From NCBI GenBank assembly GCA_020248405.1, contig JADCHQ010000032.1, positions 30,444-94,443 on the forward strand: a DNA stretch of 64,000 nt. Direction: 5' to 3'. Both the position numbers and the translations under genes were made by a program. Below the pieces are notes generated by a model that was given only the letters and a program-made list of their open reading frames with translations, did not search any database and was not told the DNA's origin. The stretch comes from Rhodocyclaceae bacterium. Its GTDB lineage: Bacteria; Pseudomonadota; Gammaproteobacteria; Burkholderiales; Ga0077523. Positions 35,645 through 44,297 of the stretch are shown here, piece by piece; the stretch's first letter is position 1, and every line of letters starts with the position of its first letter.

Positions 35645-36707
35645 GGCCGGCGGCCGCCTCGTAGCGCGGCCGGTCGCGGTTCACCCACCGCACCACCGCC
35701 AGCATCGCCGGCACTTCCACCAGCACCCCCACCACCGTGGCGAGGGCTGCGCCGGAGTCCATGCCAAACAGGCTGATGGCGGCGGCCACGGCCAGCTCGA
35801 AAAAATTGCTCGCCCCGATCAGCGCCGAGGGAGCGGCAACGCAGTGCGCCACCCGCAGCCGCCCGTTGAGCCAGTAAGCCAGGCTGGCATTGAAGAACAC
35901 CTGCAGCACGATGGGCACCGCCAGCATGAAGATCACCAGGGGCTGGCGCAGGAGCTGCCCGCCCTGGAAGGCGAACAGCAGCACCAGCGTGGCCAGCAGC
36001 GCGGCGATGGAAAAGGGCTGGAGGCGCCGCAGCGTCGCGTCGAGCGCCTCCCGCGCCAGCAGCGCCCGGCGCCAGACCTGGCCCACGGCCACGGGCACCA
36101 CGATGTAGAGCAGCACCGACACCAGCAGCGTCTGCCAGGGCACGGTGATGGAGGCCAGCCCCAGCAGCAGGCCCACGATGGGCGCGAAGGCGACGATCAT
36201 GATCAGGTCGTTGAGGGCCACCTGCGACAGGGTGAACAGCGGATCGCCGCGGGTGAGCTGGCTCCACACGAACACCATGGCCGTGCAGGGTGCCGCCGCC
36301 AGCAGCACCAGACCGGCGAAGTAGCTGTCCACCTGCTGCGGCGGCAACCAGGGGGCGAACACATGGCGCAGGAACACCCAGCCCAGCAGCGCCATGGAAA
36401 ACGGCTTCACCGCCCAGTTCACGAACAGCGTGACGCCGATGCCGCGCCAATGGCGGCTCACCTGGCCCACGGCGCCGAAATCCACGCGCAACAGCATGGG
36501 GATGATCATCACCCAGATGAGCAGGCCCACCGGCAGGTTGACCTTGGCCACCTCCAGGGCGCCGAGAGTGCGGGCCAGGCCGGGCACCGCCTCGCCCAGC
36601 GCGATGCCGGCGGCGATGCACAGCAGCACCCACAGGGACAGCCAGCGCTCGAAGAACCCCATGGCCGGCGCGGCAGCCTCGGCGGTGGCCGCCGACACAG
36701 TGTTCAC
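35637..36707 (-). CDS. acr3: Arsenite efflux transporter ACR3
   Basis: ACR3 exports As(III) across the inner membrane using the proton gradient. The 356-residue protein has ten hydrophobic segments, and shows the family's WVMIIPMLLRVDF, the conserved cysteine in LVLLAAAPCTAMVFVWSQLTRGDP, LNDLIMIVAFAPIVG, and APSALIGASNFFELAVAAAI. The start is a GTG overlapping the arsI stop. It is the last gene of arsC-arsR-arsI-acr3. Confidence 0.94.
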   Translation of the reverse strand: MNTVSAATAEAAAPAMGFFERWLSLWVLLCIAAGIALGEAVPGLARTLGALEVAKVNLPVGLLIWVMIIPMLLRVDFGAVGQVSRHWRGIGVTLFVNWAVKPFSMALLGWVFLRHVFAPWLPPQQVDSYFAGLVLLAAAPCTAMVFVWSQLTRGDPLFTLSQVALNDLIMIVAFAPIVGLLLGLASITVPWQTLLVSVLLYIVVPVAVGQVWRRALLAREALDATLRRLQPFSIAALLATLVLLFAFQGGQLLRQPLVIFMLAVPIVLQVFFNASLAYWLNGRLRVAHCVAAPSALIGASNFFELAVAAAISLFGMDSGAALATVVGVLVEVPAMLAVVRWVNRDRPRYEAAAGLT

Positions 36708-37240
36708 GGGGTCGGTTCGGCGCTATCGGGCGCGCAGCAGGCCGCCGGCATCACCGGAATCACCGGCGCCTTGACCGCGCGCGTGATGCGAACGGGCTGG
36801 ACGGCCGGTGCGCAGCACGAGGGCGCCGGCGCGGCGGCCGGTGCCGGCGCTGCCTCCCGGCGCGCCTCGCCGTAGGTGGGAATGGCGTCCAGCGTGTGGA
36901 AGGTCTCCCAGGCGATACCCTGGGGATCCGTGATCCAGTACTTGTCGGAGCGGGCATAGCAGCACGCCGCGGCCTGCTGGTCGATAGCCGCGATCTGCGC
37001 ACTGTCTGCCTGGGTGCGCAGCGCCGCGAGTTCGTCCTCGGAGTCCACCTGGATGCCCATGTGATCGAGGCCGGGCGGGGCGCCACGCGAAGAGAGGGCG
37101 AAGTTCACCCGGGGATCGTCCAGCATCCACTTGGCGTAGTCGGGATGCTGCACGGTGGGGGCGCAGCCGAACACAGTGGAATAGAAACGGATGTTGGCGG
37201 CGAGATCATCCACCGACACGTGTACGTGGAAGCGCTTCAT
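36704..37240 (-). CDS. arsI: ArsI/CadI-type C-As lyase with Cys-rich tail
   Basis: ArsI is a vicinal-oxygen-chelate dioxygenase that splits the carbon-arsenic bond of trivalent organoarsenicals such as MAs(III), giving As(III) for export. The VOC fold (1-120) has the expected metal ligands His5, His60 and Glu112 and the substrate-binding cysteine pair Cys93-Cys94 in ACCYARSDKYWITDPQG. Beyond the catalytic domain is a Pro/Ala tail with two more vicinal pairs, Cys142-143 and Cys168-169, which known ArsI enzymes need not have. The ATG overlaps arsR by four bases. CadI-like metal-binding function is the alternative. Confidence 0.88.
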   Translation of the reverse strand: MKRFHVHVSVDDLAANIRFYSTVFGCAPTVQHPDYAKWMLDDPRVNFALSSRGAPPGLDHMGIQVDSEDELAALRTQADSAQIAAIDQQAAACCYARSDKYWITDPQGIAWETFHTLDAIPTYGEARREAAPAPAAAPAPSCCAPAVQPVRITRAVKAPVIPVMPAACCAPDSAEPTP

Positions 37241-37611
37241 CGTGTTTGTTCCTCGGGCGCGCAGGAGGTGCCACCCTGGCCGGGGCCGCACGCATTGCCC
37301 CCGCAGCAGTTTTCGGTGAGAAACCCCAGCAAGGCGTTCATGGCGGCGAAATCGGCCGCGTAAATCACGAAACGCCCCTGGGGCCGCCCCTGCACGAGGC
37401 CGGCGGCAGCAAGCGCGGACAGGTGGAAGGAGAGATTCGCCGGGCTCACCCCGAGACGCTCGGAGAGCTCTCCGGCCGCCAGCCCGCCCGGCCCGGCCTG
37501 CACCAGGGCCCGGAAAGCGGCAAGGCGGGTTTCCTGGGCAAGGGCACCCAGGCTCGCCACCGCCGTCGCCGCGGACAGGCGCCGCGCGGCACCCTTGCGC
37601 AGGGTTTTCAC
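37237..37611 (-). CDS. arsR: ArsR-family arsenic-responsive repressor
   Basis: The 124-residue winged-helix repressor releases the operator when As(III) binds. The HTH is in LAAGELSERLGVSPANLSFHLSALAAAGLV (about 44-73). The usual ELCVCDL inducer motif in the recognition helix is absent; instead cysteines cluster at the C-terminus (102, 103, 108 and 117, in ENCCGGNACGPG), as in ArsR types that bind As(III) through C-terminal thiols. It starts with GTG on the arsC stop. The palindrome at 38121-38146 is its likely operator. Confidence 0.9.
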   Translation of the reverse strand: MKTLRKGAARRLSAATAVASLGALAQETRLAAFRALVQAGPGGLAAGELSERLGVSPANLSFHLSALAAAGLVQGRPQGRFVIYAADFAAMNALLGFLTENCCGGNACGPGQGGTSCAPEEQTR

Positions 37612-38105
37612 GCCACGTCACGCCCGATGTCGTCCAGCCGGCCCTGCAGGGTCAGCCGGTCGAGCGTGGGGATGGGCAGGCTGGTAAAGATCCGGATGCG
37701 GCTGGACAACTGCGTCCACGCTGTCAGGAAGGCGCGGCGGCGCGCCGACTCATCGCCCTCCACGGCCGCCGGATCCGGCACGCCCCAGTGGGCCGTGATG
37801 GGCTGTCCAGGCCAGACCGGGCACACCTCGGCGGCGGCGTGATCGCAGACCGTGAACACGAAATCGAGGGGCGGCGCCCCTGCCGCGGCGAACTCGTCCC
37901 AGCTCTTGGAGCGCAACTCCGCCGTGGCGATGCGCTGGCGATCGAGCAACTCGAGGGCCAGGGGATGCACCGCGCCCTTCGGGTGGCTGCCGGCGCTGAA
38001 GGCGCGGAAGCGTTCGTCGCCTGCGGCGTTGAGAAACGCCTCGGCCAGGACGCTGCGGGCACTGTTGCCGGTGCACAGGAAAAGCACGTGATAGGGACGG
38101 TTCAT
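37608..38105 (-). CDS. arsC: Arsenate reductase, low-molecular-weight phosphatase type
   Basis: This ArsC reduces arsenate to arsenite. The 165-residue protein has the P-loop CX5R in LFLCTGNSARS (Cys11, Arg17) and the redox cysteines in FTVCDHAAAEVCPVWPG, like thioredoxin-coupled ArsC of S. aureus. SKSWDEFA and the DP acid region GVPDPAAVEGDE are also typical. The ATG at 38105 is preferred over a GTG three codons upstream. It is the first gene of the operon and sits 16 bases from the palindromic operator. Confidence 0.93.
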   Translation of the reverse strand: MNRPYHVLFLCTGNSARSVLAEAFLNAAGDERFRAFSAGSHPKGAVHPLALELLDRQRIATAELRSKSWDEFAAAGAPPLDFVFTVCDHAAAEVCPVWPGQPITAHWGVPDPAAVEGDESARRRAFLTAWTQLSSRIRIFTSLPIPTLDRLTLQGRLDDIGRDVA

Positions 38106-38120
38106 GGAAGCCACGCTAAG

Positions 38121-38146
38121 TTTCTATATTTGTACAAATATTGAAA
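38121..38146 (-). promoter_or_regulatory. Palindromic operator before the ars operon
   Basis: A perfect 16-base palindrome, ATATTTGT followed by ACAAATAT (38126-38141), is extended by TTTC/GAAA with a single mismatched pair. It is the only AT-rich patch in the area and lies 16-41 bases before arsC. ArsR-family operators have this size and AT-rich dyad form, so it is the probable ArsR site overlapping the ars promoter. Confidence 0.72.
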
Positions 38147-38183
38147 CGTTAGGCGCCCCGCGTCAAGCCCGCGAAGCGGGTTG

Positions 38184-38609
38184 TCAACCGGGGCCGAGGG
38201 CGCGCACCAACTGCTCGCGCAGGGCGTGGCGCGCTGTGCCTGGCAAGGGGCGGGGCGAATCACGCAGCCGCGCGCCCCACACCGGATTGGGGAAGTGGGG
38301 ATCGTCGCCCCAGCGGGCAGTCACGTGCCAGTGCAGGTGCGGCACCACGTTGCCAAAGCTCGCCAGATTGATCTTGTCGGGGCGCAGGGTGTGGCGCAGC
38401 GCGGTCTCGGCGGCCCACACAGCCGCCATGAGCTCGGCGCGCTGCGCCTCGGGCAGATCGGTCATCTCGCGTACATGGGGGTTACAAACCACGCGCAGGA
38501 ACGCGGGATGGTCGGCCTCAAGCGCGAGGATCACCCGCAGGCGTTCGCCGCGCCACAGCACCTCGCCGCCATCACCCTCGCATAGCGGGCAGGCGGCAGC
38601 CGTGCTCAT
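38184..38609 (-). CDS. HIT family hydrolase
   Basis: The 141-residue protein is a histidine-triad nucleotide hydrolase: CPLCEG with a zinc-ribbon-like start, LEADHPAFLRVVCNPHVREMTDLPEAQR, and the triad in NVVPHLHWHVTARW. Substrates of this branch are unknown; they are usually adenosine-phosphate conjugates. The ATG at 38609 gives the standard start, 55 bases downstream of the giant oxidoreductase. It ends 38 bases before the ars operator. Confidence 0.87.
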   Translation of the reverse strand: MSTAAACPLCEGDGGEVLWRGERLRVILALEADHPAFLRVVCNPHVREMTDLPEAQRAELMAAVWAAETALRHTLRPDKINLASFGNVVPHLHWHVTARWGDDPHFPNPVWGARLRDSPRPLPGTARHALREQLVRALGPG

Positions 38610-38664
38610 GTTGCCTCCGCGCGCGCCTGCCCGTTCAGGCACGGGGGGACCGACACAGGGTGTC

Positions 38665-41600
38665 TCACAGCAGCACGCGTTCGATGCCGCCACGGTTGGC
38701 GGACTGCACGTACTGGTCAAGCCAGCCTTCGCCCAGCACGTGGCGGGCGATCTCCACCACGATGTAGTCGGCCTGGGTGATGGCGTCGGCGTCGTAGCGG
38801 GACAGGCCCTGCAGGCAGGATGGGCAGGAGGTGAGCACCTTCACCTCGCCCTGGAATCCGTCGGTGCGCATCCGCTCGGCGCCCTTGCGCATCTCCTCTT
38901 CCTTGCGGAAGCGTACCTGGGTGGATACGTCCGGGCGCGTCATGGCGAGAGTGCCCGACTCGCCGCAGCAGCGCTCGTTCTGCTTCACCGCCTGCCCCAT
39001 GAGCTGATTCACCACCTTGAGCGGCTGGTGGGTCTTCATGGGCGAGTGACAGGGGTCGTGATACATGTATCTCACGCCTTCCACACCCTCCAGCTTGACG
39101 CCCTTCTCCATGAGGTATTCGTGGATATCCAGCAGGCGGCAGCCGGGGAAGATCTTCTCGAATTCGTAGCCGGTGAGCTGATCCATGCACGTGCCGCAGG
39201 ACACGATCACCGTCTTGATGTCAAGGTAGTTGAGAGTGTTGGCCACGCGGTGGAACAGCACCCGGTTCTCGGTGGAAATGGCCTGGCCCTTCTCGGCCTC
39301 GCCAGCGGCGCGCTGCGGGTAGCCGCAGCAGAGGTAGCCCGGCGGCAGGACGGTGGTGGCGCCCACGTGCCAGAGCATGGCCTGGGTGGCGAGCCCCACC
39401 TGGCTGAAGAGCCGCTCCGAGCCGCAGCCAGGGAAGTAGAACACCGCCTCGGAATCCTCCGCCACCCGCTGCGGATCACGGATCACGGGGACGATGTGCT
39501 TGTCCTCCACGTCGAGCATGGCGCGGGCGGTACGGCGCGGCACGCTCTTGGGCATGGGCTTGTTGACGAAGTGGATCACCTGGGCCTTGAGCGGCGCGCG
39601 GCCCAGGGTGGCGGGAGGCTGTTTCACCTGGGGCTGCACCAGGCCAAAGCGCCGGGCCACGCCGTGCGCCAGGCGCTGCGCCTTGTAGCCCCACTCGATC
39701 ATCACGGTGCGCGCGAGCTTGATGGTGGCGGGGTCGGAGGCGTTCAGGAAAAACATGGACGCCGCCGTGCCGGCGTTGAATTTCTTCCGGCCCTGCTTGC
39801 GCAGGAAGTTGCGCATGGCCATGGACACCTCGCCGAAGTCAATGTCCACGGGGCACGGATTGGCGCACTTGTGGCACACCGTGCAGTGGTCGGCCACGTC
39901 GGAGAACTGGTCGAAGTGCGCCAGCGACACGCCGCGCCGGGTCTGCTCCTCGTAGAGGAAGGCCTCGATCAGCAGCGAGGTGGCGAGAATCTTGTTGCGC
40001 GGCGAGTAGAGCAGGTTGGCGCGCGGCACGTGGGTGGCGCACACGGGCTTGCACTTGCCGCAGCGCAGGCAGTCCTTGATGGAATCGGAGATCTCGCCGA
40101 TCTGGCTCTGCTCCAGGATCAGGCTTTCGAGCTCCAGCAGCGCGAACGACGGCGTGTAGGCGCGCTCCAGGTTGCCGCCGGGCAGCAGCTTGCCGGCGTT
40201 GAAGCGCCCCTCGGGGTCCACCTCGGCCTTGTAGCGGCGGAAGGCTTCGATTTCGCCGTCCTCCAGGTAGTCGAGCTTGGTGATGCCGATGCCGTGCTCG
40301 CCGGAGATCACCCCGCCCAGGGAACGGGCCAGCGCCATGATGCGGGAGACCGCGGCGTTGGCCTCCCGCAGCATGGCGTAGTCATCGGAGTTCACGGGGA
40401 TGTTGGTGTGCACGTTACCGTCGCCGGCGTGCATGTGCAGGGCCACGAACACGCGGCTCTTGAGCACACGGCGGTGGATGGCGTCCAACTCGTGGCGGAT
40501 GGCGTCGAAGGGGCGGCCGTCGAAGAGCTGCATAAGCGGCTCGCGCACCTCCGCCTTCCACGACACCCGCAAGGCGTACTCTTGCATGGCCGAGAACACG
40601 CTGCGGCCGGTGAGGCGGGGCATGGCGCCCGGCTGCTCGCGCGCCGCCAGCCACTGATCGAATCGCTCCACCGGGTCGTCCAGGTGCTCGAGCAGCCACT
40701 GCCAACGCGCCCGGACGGCAGCGATCAGCTGGCGGGCCGCCTCGGGCCGGCCCGCGAGAATCTCGTCCGCGGGTAGCGACTCGCCAGGCACCACGGCACG
40801 CAGCTCGCCGGCGAAGAATGTTTCCAGCTCCGCCAGCAGGCGAATCTTGTTCTTCAGCGACAGCTCGATGTTGAGCCGTTCGATGCCGTCGGAGTAGTCG
40901 CCCAGCCGGGGCAACGGGATCACCACGTCCTCATTGATCTTGAAAGCGTTGGTGTGGCGCGCGATGGCGGCGGTACGGGCGCGGTCGAGCCAGAATTTGC
41001 GGCGCGTCTCGGGCGACACGGCCACGAAACCTTCCGCGCCGCGGGCATTGGCGATGCGCACCACCTGCGAGGCCGCCTCGCCGCAGGCGTCGGCGTCATC
41101 GGAGGCAATGTCCGCCAGCAACACCATCTTCGGGCGCACACCGCGCTTGGCCTTGGTGGCATAGCCCACCGCCTTCACATAGCGCTCGTCCAGGTGCTCC
41201 AGGCCGGCCAGCACCACGCCCGTACGACTTTCCATGTGGCGCTTGATCTCCACGATGGAGGGCACCGCGTCGCGTACCTGCCCGAAGAACTCCAGGCACA
41301 CGGTGCGCACGTGGGTGGGCATGCGGTGCAGGATGAAGGTGGCGCTGGTGATGAGGCCGTCGCAGCCCTCCTTCTGCACGCCGGGCAGGCCGGACAGGAA
41401 TTTGTCGGTGACGTCCTTGCCCAGGCCCTGCTTGCGGAAGCTCGCGCCGGGAATCTCCAGGACACGCGGTTCACCGAAGGGCGTGCGGCCGTCGCCTCGA
41501 AACTTCTGGATGGAGAAGCGCGCCAGCGCCGCATCGTGGATCTTGCCCAGGTTGTGGTCGAGGCGCGTGACCTCCAGGAAGTGGCCGGTGGGGTCCACCA

Positions 41601-42528
41601 TGCGCCACGAGGCCAAGTTGTCCAAAGCCGTGCCCCACAGCACCGCCTTCTTGCCGCCGGCATTCATGGCCACATTGCCGCCGATGCAGGAGGCGTCCGC
41701 CGAGGTGGGGTCCACGGCGAACACCAGCCCGGCGGCTTCGGCCGCATCCATGACCCGGCGCGTGACCACACCCGCGCCGCAGCGGACCGCCGGCACCGGA
41801 TCGGCCACCCCTGGCAGGCTGACGCGCTCCACCTTGCCGAGGGCATCGAGCTTCTCGGTGTTGATCACCGCCGACAACAGCGTGAGAGGACAGGCCCCAC
41901 CGGTGTAGCCGGTGCCGCCACCGCGCGGCACGATGGTGAGGCCCAGTTCGATGCAGGCGCGCACCAGGGGGGCCGTCTCCTCCTCCGTGTCGGGATAGAG
42001 CACCACGAAGGGGTACTCCACCCGCCAGTCCGTGGCGTCGGTGACATGCGACACCCGCGCCAGGCCGTCGAAGGCCACGTTGTCGCGGCGGGTGATGCGC
42101 GCGAAGCGGCGCAGCGCCTTGCGCCGCAACGCCGCGGTGCGCTCGAAGCCGGCTTCGAAGGTATCCACGGCCGCCCGGGTTGCCTGCATCAGCTCGTCCA
42201 CGCGGGCATCGTCGCTGGCGCTGCGCTTCTCGATCTCGCGGATGCGGTGGCGCAAGGCCTCCACCAGCGCTGCGCGGCGGCGGCGGTTGGCCAGGAGGTC
42301 GTCTTCCAGATAGGGGTTGCGGCTCACCACCCAGATATCGCCCAGCACTTCGTAGAGCATGCGCGCCGAGCGGCCGGTGCGACGCTCGTCGCGCAGCGCC
42401 TCCACCAGCGACCAGCAGCGCGCCCCCAGCAGCCGGATGAAGATCTCGCGGTCGGAGAACGAGGTGTAGTTGTACGGGATCTCCCGCAACCGTGGGGTGG
42501 TGGCGGGGGCGATGTCGAGCAGGTTCAT
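38665..42528 (-). CDS. Giant FAD/4Fe-4S oxidoreductase (DUF3683-type, D-lactate dehydrogenase-like)
   Basis: This 1287-residue fusion combines an N-terminal DUF3683 region (about 1-160), an FAD-binding PCMH domain (about 165-400, with [15 protein letters not shown]), a glycolate-oxidase/D-lactate dehydrogenase-like C-terminal flavin domain (about 400-790, [16 protein letters not shown] and [14 protein letters not shown]), a 4Fe-4S ferredoxin domain (about 815-920, [14 protein letters not shown] and [15 protein letters not shown]) and two CCG cysteine-rich domains ([40 protein letters not shown]). It should oxidise a 2-hydroxy acid and feed electrons to the quinone pool. The substrate is not determined. 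The ATG at 42528 is picked by start of the conserved [17 protein letters not shown]. Confidence 0.9.
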   Translation of the reverse strand: MNLLDIAPATTPRLREIPYNYTSFSDREIFIRLLGARCWSLVEALRDERRTGRSARMLYEVLGDIWVVSRNPYLEDDLLANRRRRAALVEALRHRIREIEKRSASDDARVDELMQATRAAVDTFEAGFERTAALRRKALRRFARITRRDNVAFDGLARVSHVTDATDWRVEYPFVVLYPDTEEETAPLVRACIELGLTIVPRGGGTGYTGGACPLTLLSAVINTEKLDALGKVERVSLPGVADPVPAVRCGAGVVTRRVMDAAEAAGLVFAVDPTSADASCIGGNVAMNAGGKKAVLWGTALDNLASWRMVDPTGHFLEVTRLDHNLGKIHDAALARFSIQKFRGDGRTPFGEPRVLEIPGASFRKQGLGKDVTDKFLSGLPGVQKEGCDGLITSATFILHRMPTHVRTVCLEFFGQVRDAVPSIVEIKRHMESRTGVVLAGLEHLDERYVKAVGYATKAKRGVRPKMVLLADIASDDADACGEAASQVVRIANARGAEGFVAVSPETRRKFWLDRARTAAIARHTNAFKINEDVVIPLPRLGDYSDGIERLNIELSLKNKIRLLAELETFFAGELRAVVPGESLPADEILAGRPEAARQLIAAVRARWQWLLEHLDDPVERFDQWLAAREQPGAMPRLTGRSVFSAMQEYALRVSWKAEVREPLMQLFDGRPFDAIRHELDAIHRRVLKSRVFVALHMHAGDGNVHTNIPVNSDDYAMLREANAAVSRIMALARSLGGVISGEHGIGITKLDYLEDGEIEAFRRYKAEVDPEGRFNAGKLLPGGNLERAYTPSFALLELESLILEQSQIGEISDSIKDCLRCGKCKPVCATHVPRANLLYSPRNKILATSLLIEAFLYEEQTRRGVSLAHFDQFSDVADHCTVCHKCANPCPVDIDFGEVSMAMRNFLRKQGRKKFNAGTAASMFFLNASDPATIKLARTVMIEWGYKAQRLAHGVARRFGLVQPQVKQPPATLGRAPLKAQVIHFVNKPMPKSVPRRTARAMLDVEDKHIVPVIRDPQRVAEDSEAVFYFPGCGSERLFSQVGLATQAMLWHVGATTVLPPGYLCCGYPQRAAGEAEKGQAISTENRVLFHRVANTLNYLDIKTVIVSCGTCMDQLTGYEFEKIFPGCRLLDIHEYLMEKGVKLEGVEGVRYMYHDPCHSPMKTHQPLKVVNQLMGQAVKQNERCCGESGTLAMTRPDVSTQVRFRKEEEMRKGAERMRTDGFQGEVKVLTSCPSCLQGLSRYDADAITQADYIVVEIARHVLGEGWLDQYVQSANRGGIERVLL

Positions 42529-42621
42529 GGCGCGTGCCGGAGAAGAATGCACGGGATTCTATCGGCCTTTCCACCGGCACGACCCAAAGGTGTGCAGCAG
42601 TGGCACCTCCAGGACAGCCGC

Positions 42622-43014
42622 TCAGGCCAGGCTGGCGATCACCAGGTAACGGGCCAGCTTGCCCGCGGCGATGCAGAGGAGCGATCTGAACCAGTTCAGG
42701 CGCATCCACCCGGCGGCCACGCACAACCCGTCTCCCACCACCGGCACCCACGACAGCAGCAGCACGAGGATGCCCCAGTCCTGCACCCACTTGAGGCCTC
42801 GCGGCGGCACCTTCACCGCGATCAGCCGGCCGATCAGCCAGGAACTCATGCCCCCCAGGGTATTGCCAGCCGTGGCCACGGCAATGGCGGGCCAGAACAG
42901 AGCCGCGTCTTGACGCACCACCGCCCACAACACCACCTCCGAACCGCCAGGCAGCAGCGTGGCCGACAGAAAGGCCGACAGAAACAAACCGCCAAGGGAG
43001 AGCGCAGGGCTCAC
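42622..43014 (-). CDS. YqaA family membrane protein
   Basis: The 130-residue inner membrane protein belongs to the SNARE-associated/DedA-like family. It has about four hydrophobic segments, with FLSAFLSATLLPGGSEVVLWAVV, ATAGNTLGGMSSWLIGR and GILVLLLSWVPVVGDGLCVAAG, the glycine/proline-rich re-entrant loops of the family. DedA relatives affect lipid carrier recycling; the role of YqaA is unknown. It starts with GTG and lies about 100 bases downstream of a minus-strand terminator, so it has its own promoter or depends on readthrough. Confidence 0.87.
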   Translation of the reverse strand: MSPALSLGGLFLSAFLSATLLPGGSEVVLWAVVRQDAALFWPAIAVATAGNTLGGMSSWLIGRLIAVKVPPRGLKWVQDWGILVLLLSWVPVVGDGLCVAAGWMRLNWFRSLLCIAAGKLARYLVIASLA

Positions 43015-43110
43015 GCCGCGTTACCGGGGCGGGACCCGCGGTCGGGTGCCCCAGTCATGCCCATGACGGCTGGCGGCACTGGGACGAACCACAGGCTGTG
43101 CAGAGGGCGG

Positions 43111-43228
43111 TCCCAAAAAAAAGAGCAGCCGGAGAGGCTGCTCGAAATTCGCGTTTGCCAGGGAGAAACGCAACCGTCTACCGCTACCACCGGGATGAAC
43201 CACGCTGGAGCCGTAATTCCGACGGCCA
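43111..43228 (-). ncRNA. Candidate structured small RNA divergent from the LysR-type gene
   Basis: Three consecutive stem-loops occur on the minus strand after a sigma-70-like promoter: GCCGT/ACGGC (43210-43226), a perfect 6-bp stem GCGTTT/AAACGC (43151-43171) and an 8-bp terminator stem GAGCAGCC/GGCTGCTC (43123-43143) followed by eight T. The predicted transcript is about 115 nt. The loops of the second and third stems are C/U-rich and contain CTCCC and TCTCC, which could pair with Shine-Dalgarno sequences. No convincing coding frame fits: an 85-codon frame across it runs through the terminator. Identity with a known RNA family is not recognised. Confidence 0.62.
43115..43143 (-). terminator. 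Intrinsic terminator, minus strand
   Basis: An 8-bp perfect GC-rich stem with a five-base loop (TCTCC on the minus strand) is followed directly by eight T, a textbook rho-independent terminator. It can only serve a minus-strand transcript that begins in the 43144-43325 region, since the plus strand has no T run after it. No annotated gene ends here. Confidence 0.85.
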
Positions 43229-43234
43229 AATGGA

Positions 43235-43262
43235 AATGTATAGACGCAGTCGCATAACTCAA
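43235..43262 (-). promoter_or_regulatory. Sigma-70-like promoter for the small RNA
   Basis: On the minus strand TTGAGT (43257-43262) and TACATT (43235-43240) are separated by 16 bases. The surrounding 43230-43310 region is markedly AT-rich for this genome. Transcription would begin near 43228. Confidence 0.5.
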
Positions 43263-43275
43263 AATCATTTGTTAT
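43254..43275. promoter_or_regulatory. LysR-type inverted repeat between the divergent genes
   Basis: ATAAC and GTTAT flank 12 bases, matching the T-N11-A type dyad bound by LysR-family regulators. It overlaps the -35 element proposed for the small RNA and lies 50-70 bases before the start of the regulator gene, the normal location of an LTTR autoregulatory and activation site. Confidence 0.5.
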
Positions 43276-43325
43276 CGTCTTCTAAATAGGTGTTTATCTA
43301 TATATGACTTCTGAGGGGCGTTGCC

Positions 43326-44297
43326 ATGCACGTCACACTCCGCCAGCTTAAGGTGTTCGAGACCGTGGCCCGCCTGGGCAGTTTCACCCGTGCCGCGGAG
43401 GAGTTGTTCTTGTCCCAACCCACCGTTTCCATGCAGGTGAAGCAACTGTCCGATGCCGTGGGCCAGCCACTCTTCGAATTGACCGGCCGGCGCATCTGCC
43501 TCACCGAGATGGGCGAGGAACTGTTCCGGACGTGCCGCGAGATGTTCGACACCTGGAACCGCTTCGAAATGACGGCGGCAGCCATGAAAGGCCTCAAGAA
43601 GGGCCGGCTCAAGCTTGCCTGCGTGACCACGGCGAAGTACTTCATCCCGCGTCTTCTCGGGCCGTTCTGCGACCGCTACCCCGGCATCGACGTGCGTCTT
43701 GAAGTGGCCAACCGTGAAGCCGTAGTGGAGCGGCTGGCCCGCGGCGAAGACGATCTGTACATCATGACCTCGCCGCCGCAGCACTTCGACATTGCCATGC
43801 GCGCCTTCCTGGAGAACCCGCTCGTGCCCATTGCCCCCGGCGGGCACCCCCTTGCCGCACAGGCGAATATTCCGCTGGCGCGGTTCGCGAAGGAGCGCAT
43901 GCTGCTGCGGGAGCGCGGCTCGGGTACCCGCCTGGCCGTGGAACGCATGTTCCGCGAACAGGGTGTGGAACTGAAAGCCCGCATGGAGATTAGCTCCAAC
44001 GAAGCCATCAAACAGGCGGTGGCCGGCGGGTTGGGGGTGACGGTGATTTCCCAGCAGGCCCTGGCGATCGAGCCAATGACACAGGACATTGCCGTTCTCG
44101 ATGTGGAGGGCTTTCCATTGCAGGGTGCCTGGCACGTGGTACACGCGGGCAACAAACAGTTGTCGGTGGTGGCACAGACGTTCTTCGATTTTCTGTGCAA
44201 CGAAGCGCGCCAAATGCTGCCCGGACCTCTAGGCCAGCCCACCACCCATTCGCAAAATGGGGTCGCCGCCATCCGGAAGGAGTTTCTGAAACAGTGA
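43326..44297 (+). CDS. LysR-family transcriptional regulator, CbbR-like
   Basis: The 323-residue regulator starts with a CbbR-like winged helix: HVTLRQLKVFETVARLGSFTRAAEELFLSQPTVSMQVKQLSD (3-45), followed by the linker helix and a two-lobed effector domain (about 95-300). CbbR proteins activate Calvin-cycle genes in response to metabolites such as NADPH or RuBP, but no cbb gene lies in the window, so the target is open. The gene overlaps the DUF6671 gene through GTGA. Divergent small RNA and the dyad at 43254 are its nearest candidate targets. Confidence 0.9.
   Translation: MHVTLRQLKVFETVARLGSFTRAAEELFLSQPTVSMQVKQLSDAVGQPLFELTGRRICLTEMGEELFRTCREMFDTWNRFEMTAAAMKGLKKGRLKLACVTTAKYFIPRLLGPFCDRYPGIDVRLEVANREAVVERLARGEDDLYIMTSPPQHFDIAMRAFLENPLVPIAPGGHPLAAQANIPLARFAKERMLLRERGSGTRLAVERMFREQGVELKARMEISSNEAIKQAVAGGLGVTVISQQALAIEPMTQDIAVLDVEGFPLQGAWHVVHAGNKQLSVVAQTFFDFLCNEARQMLPGPLGQPTTHSQNGVAAIRKEFLKQ

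Noticed and set aside
43011..43268. An 85-codon minus-strand frame over the small RNA region
   Set aside because: It reads straight through the terminator hairpin and T run and ends inside yqaA; no ribosome binding site or family resemblance.
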